Shown: positions 39,186 to 39,200 of the stretch, piece after piece
Layout: each line of letters starts with the position of its first letter
Numbering within the stretch: position 1 is the first letter of the stretch
From: a virus
Direction: 5' to 3' (one strand)
IMG/VR virus record: IMGVR_UViG_3300015360_001243
Location: 113,999 to 153,198 of that record
DNA length: 39,200 nucleotides
Program-made: the position numbers and the translations under genes
Notes under the pieces: model-generated
What the model was told of the DNA's origin: nothing
Databases searched by the model: none
What the model saw: the letters and a program-made list of their open reading frames with translations, nothing else

Positions 39186-39200
39186 GTTTCGGAGGTTAGA

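Overview
The window looks like part of the genome of a large tailed double-stranded DNA bacteriophage (Caudoviricetes) or a close relative known only from metagenomes. The phage-type genes pointing this way are T4 gp46/gp47-like recombination nucleases, a gp32-like single-stranded DNA-binding protein, a deoxynucleoside monophosphate kinase, a RecA/UvsX-type recombinase, and many short overlapping hypothetical genes. Genes are packed end to end, often with ATGA, TAATG or TGATG overlaps, and nearly all lie on the + strand. Starts often carry GGAG/AGGAG ribosome binding sites, so the host is a bacterium using ordinary Shine-Dalgarno initiation. I cannot name the host. No gap exceeds 150 bases and I see no tRNA, rRNA, CRISPR array or complete insertion sequence.

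Layout. 1-1.8 kb: end of an unknown gene, a DksA/TraR-type zinc finger protein, and two adjacent ClpP-like genes, one with an intact Ser-His-Asp triad and one with all three residues replaced. 1.8-7 kb: a terminator, an unknown 524-residue protein, a DUF192 protein, an FtsK/SpoIIIE-type DNA translocase, a multi-zinc-site protein and a small minus-strand gene. 7-13.5 kb: topoisomerase I, a BCS1-like AAA+ ATPase, ribosomal protein bS21, two Pro-rich proteins, an MT-A70 adenine methyltransferase and an HNH nuclease. 13.5-16.5 kb: a strong terminator, small zinc proteins around a minus-strand 53-codon gene, peptide deformylase fused to a SEC-C zinc motif, a thioredoxin-fold protein without its cysteines, and small hypotheticals. 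16.3-21 kb: primase zinc-finger protein, SbcD- and SbcC-like nuclease subunits, dNMP kinase. 21-25.7 kb: a probable virion or adhesion protein, a Cas4/RecB-like nuclease, full-length trigger factor and a stand-alone M41 (FtsH-type) peptidase. 25.8-29.4 kb: a bacterial-type DNA polymerase III alpha subunit behind a structured leader. 29.4-33 kb: hypothetical proteins, the first with an IS607-like HTH. 32.7-39.2 kb: possible mediator, RecA, winged-helix protein, SSB, RuvC-like resolvase, DnaJ, zinc-ribbon protein, primase catalytic core and a sigma region-4-like protein.

Two functional sets stand out. The first is a largely self-sufficient replication and recombination set built from bacterial-style parts: DnaE, split DnaG, TopA, FtsK motor, RecA, SbcCD, SSB and RuvC. 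The second is a protein-biogenesis and quality-control set: bS21, deformylase, trigger factor, DnaJ, ClpP pair, M41 peptidase and AAA+ ATPase. Together the second set could tune the host ribosome and the handling of new proteins at its exit tunnel. A recurrent GATATATA box in gaps between genes may be a phage-specific promoter element.
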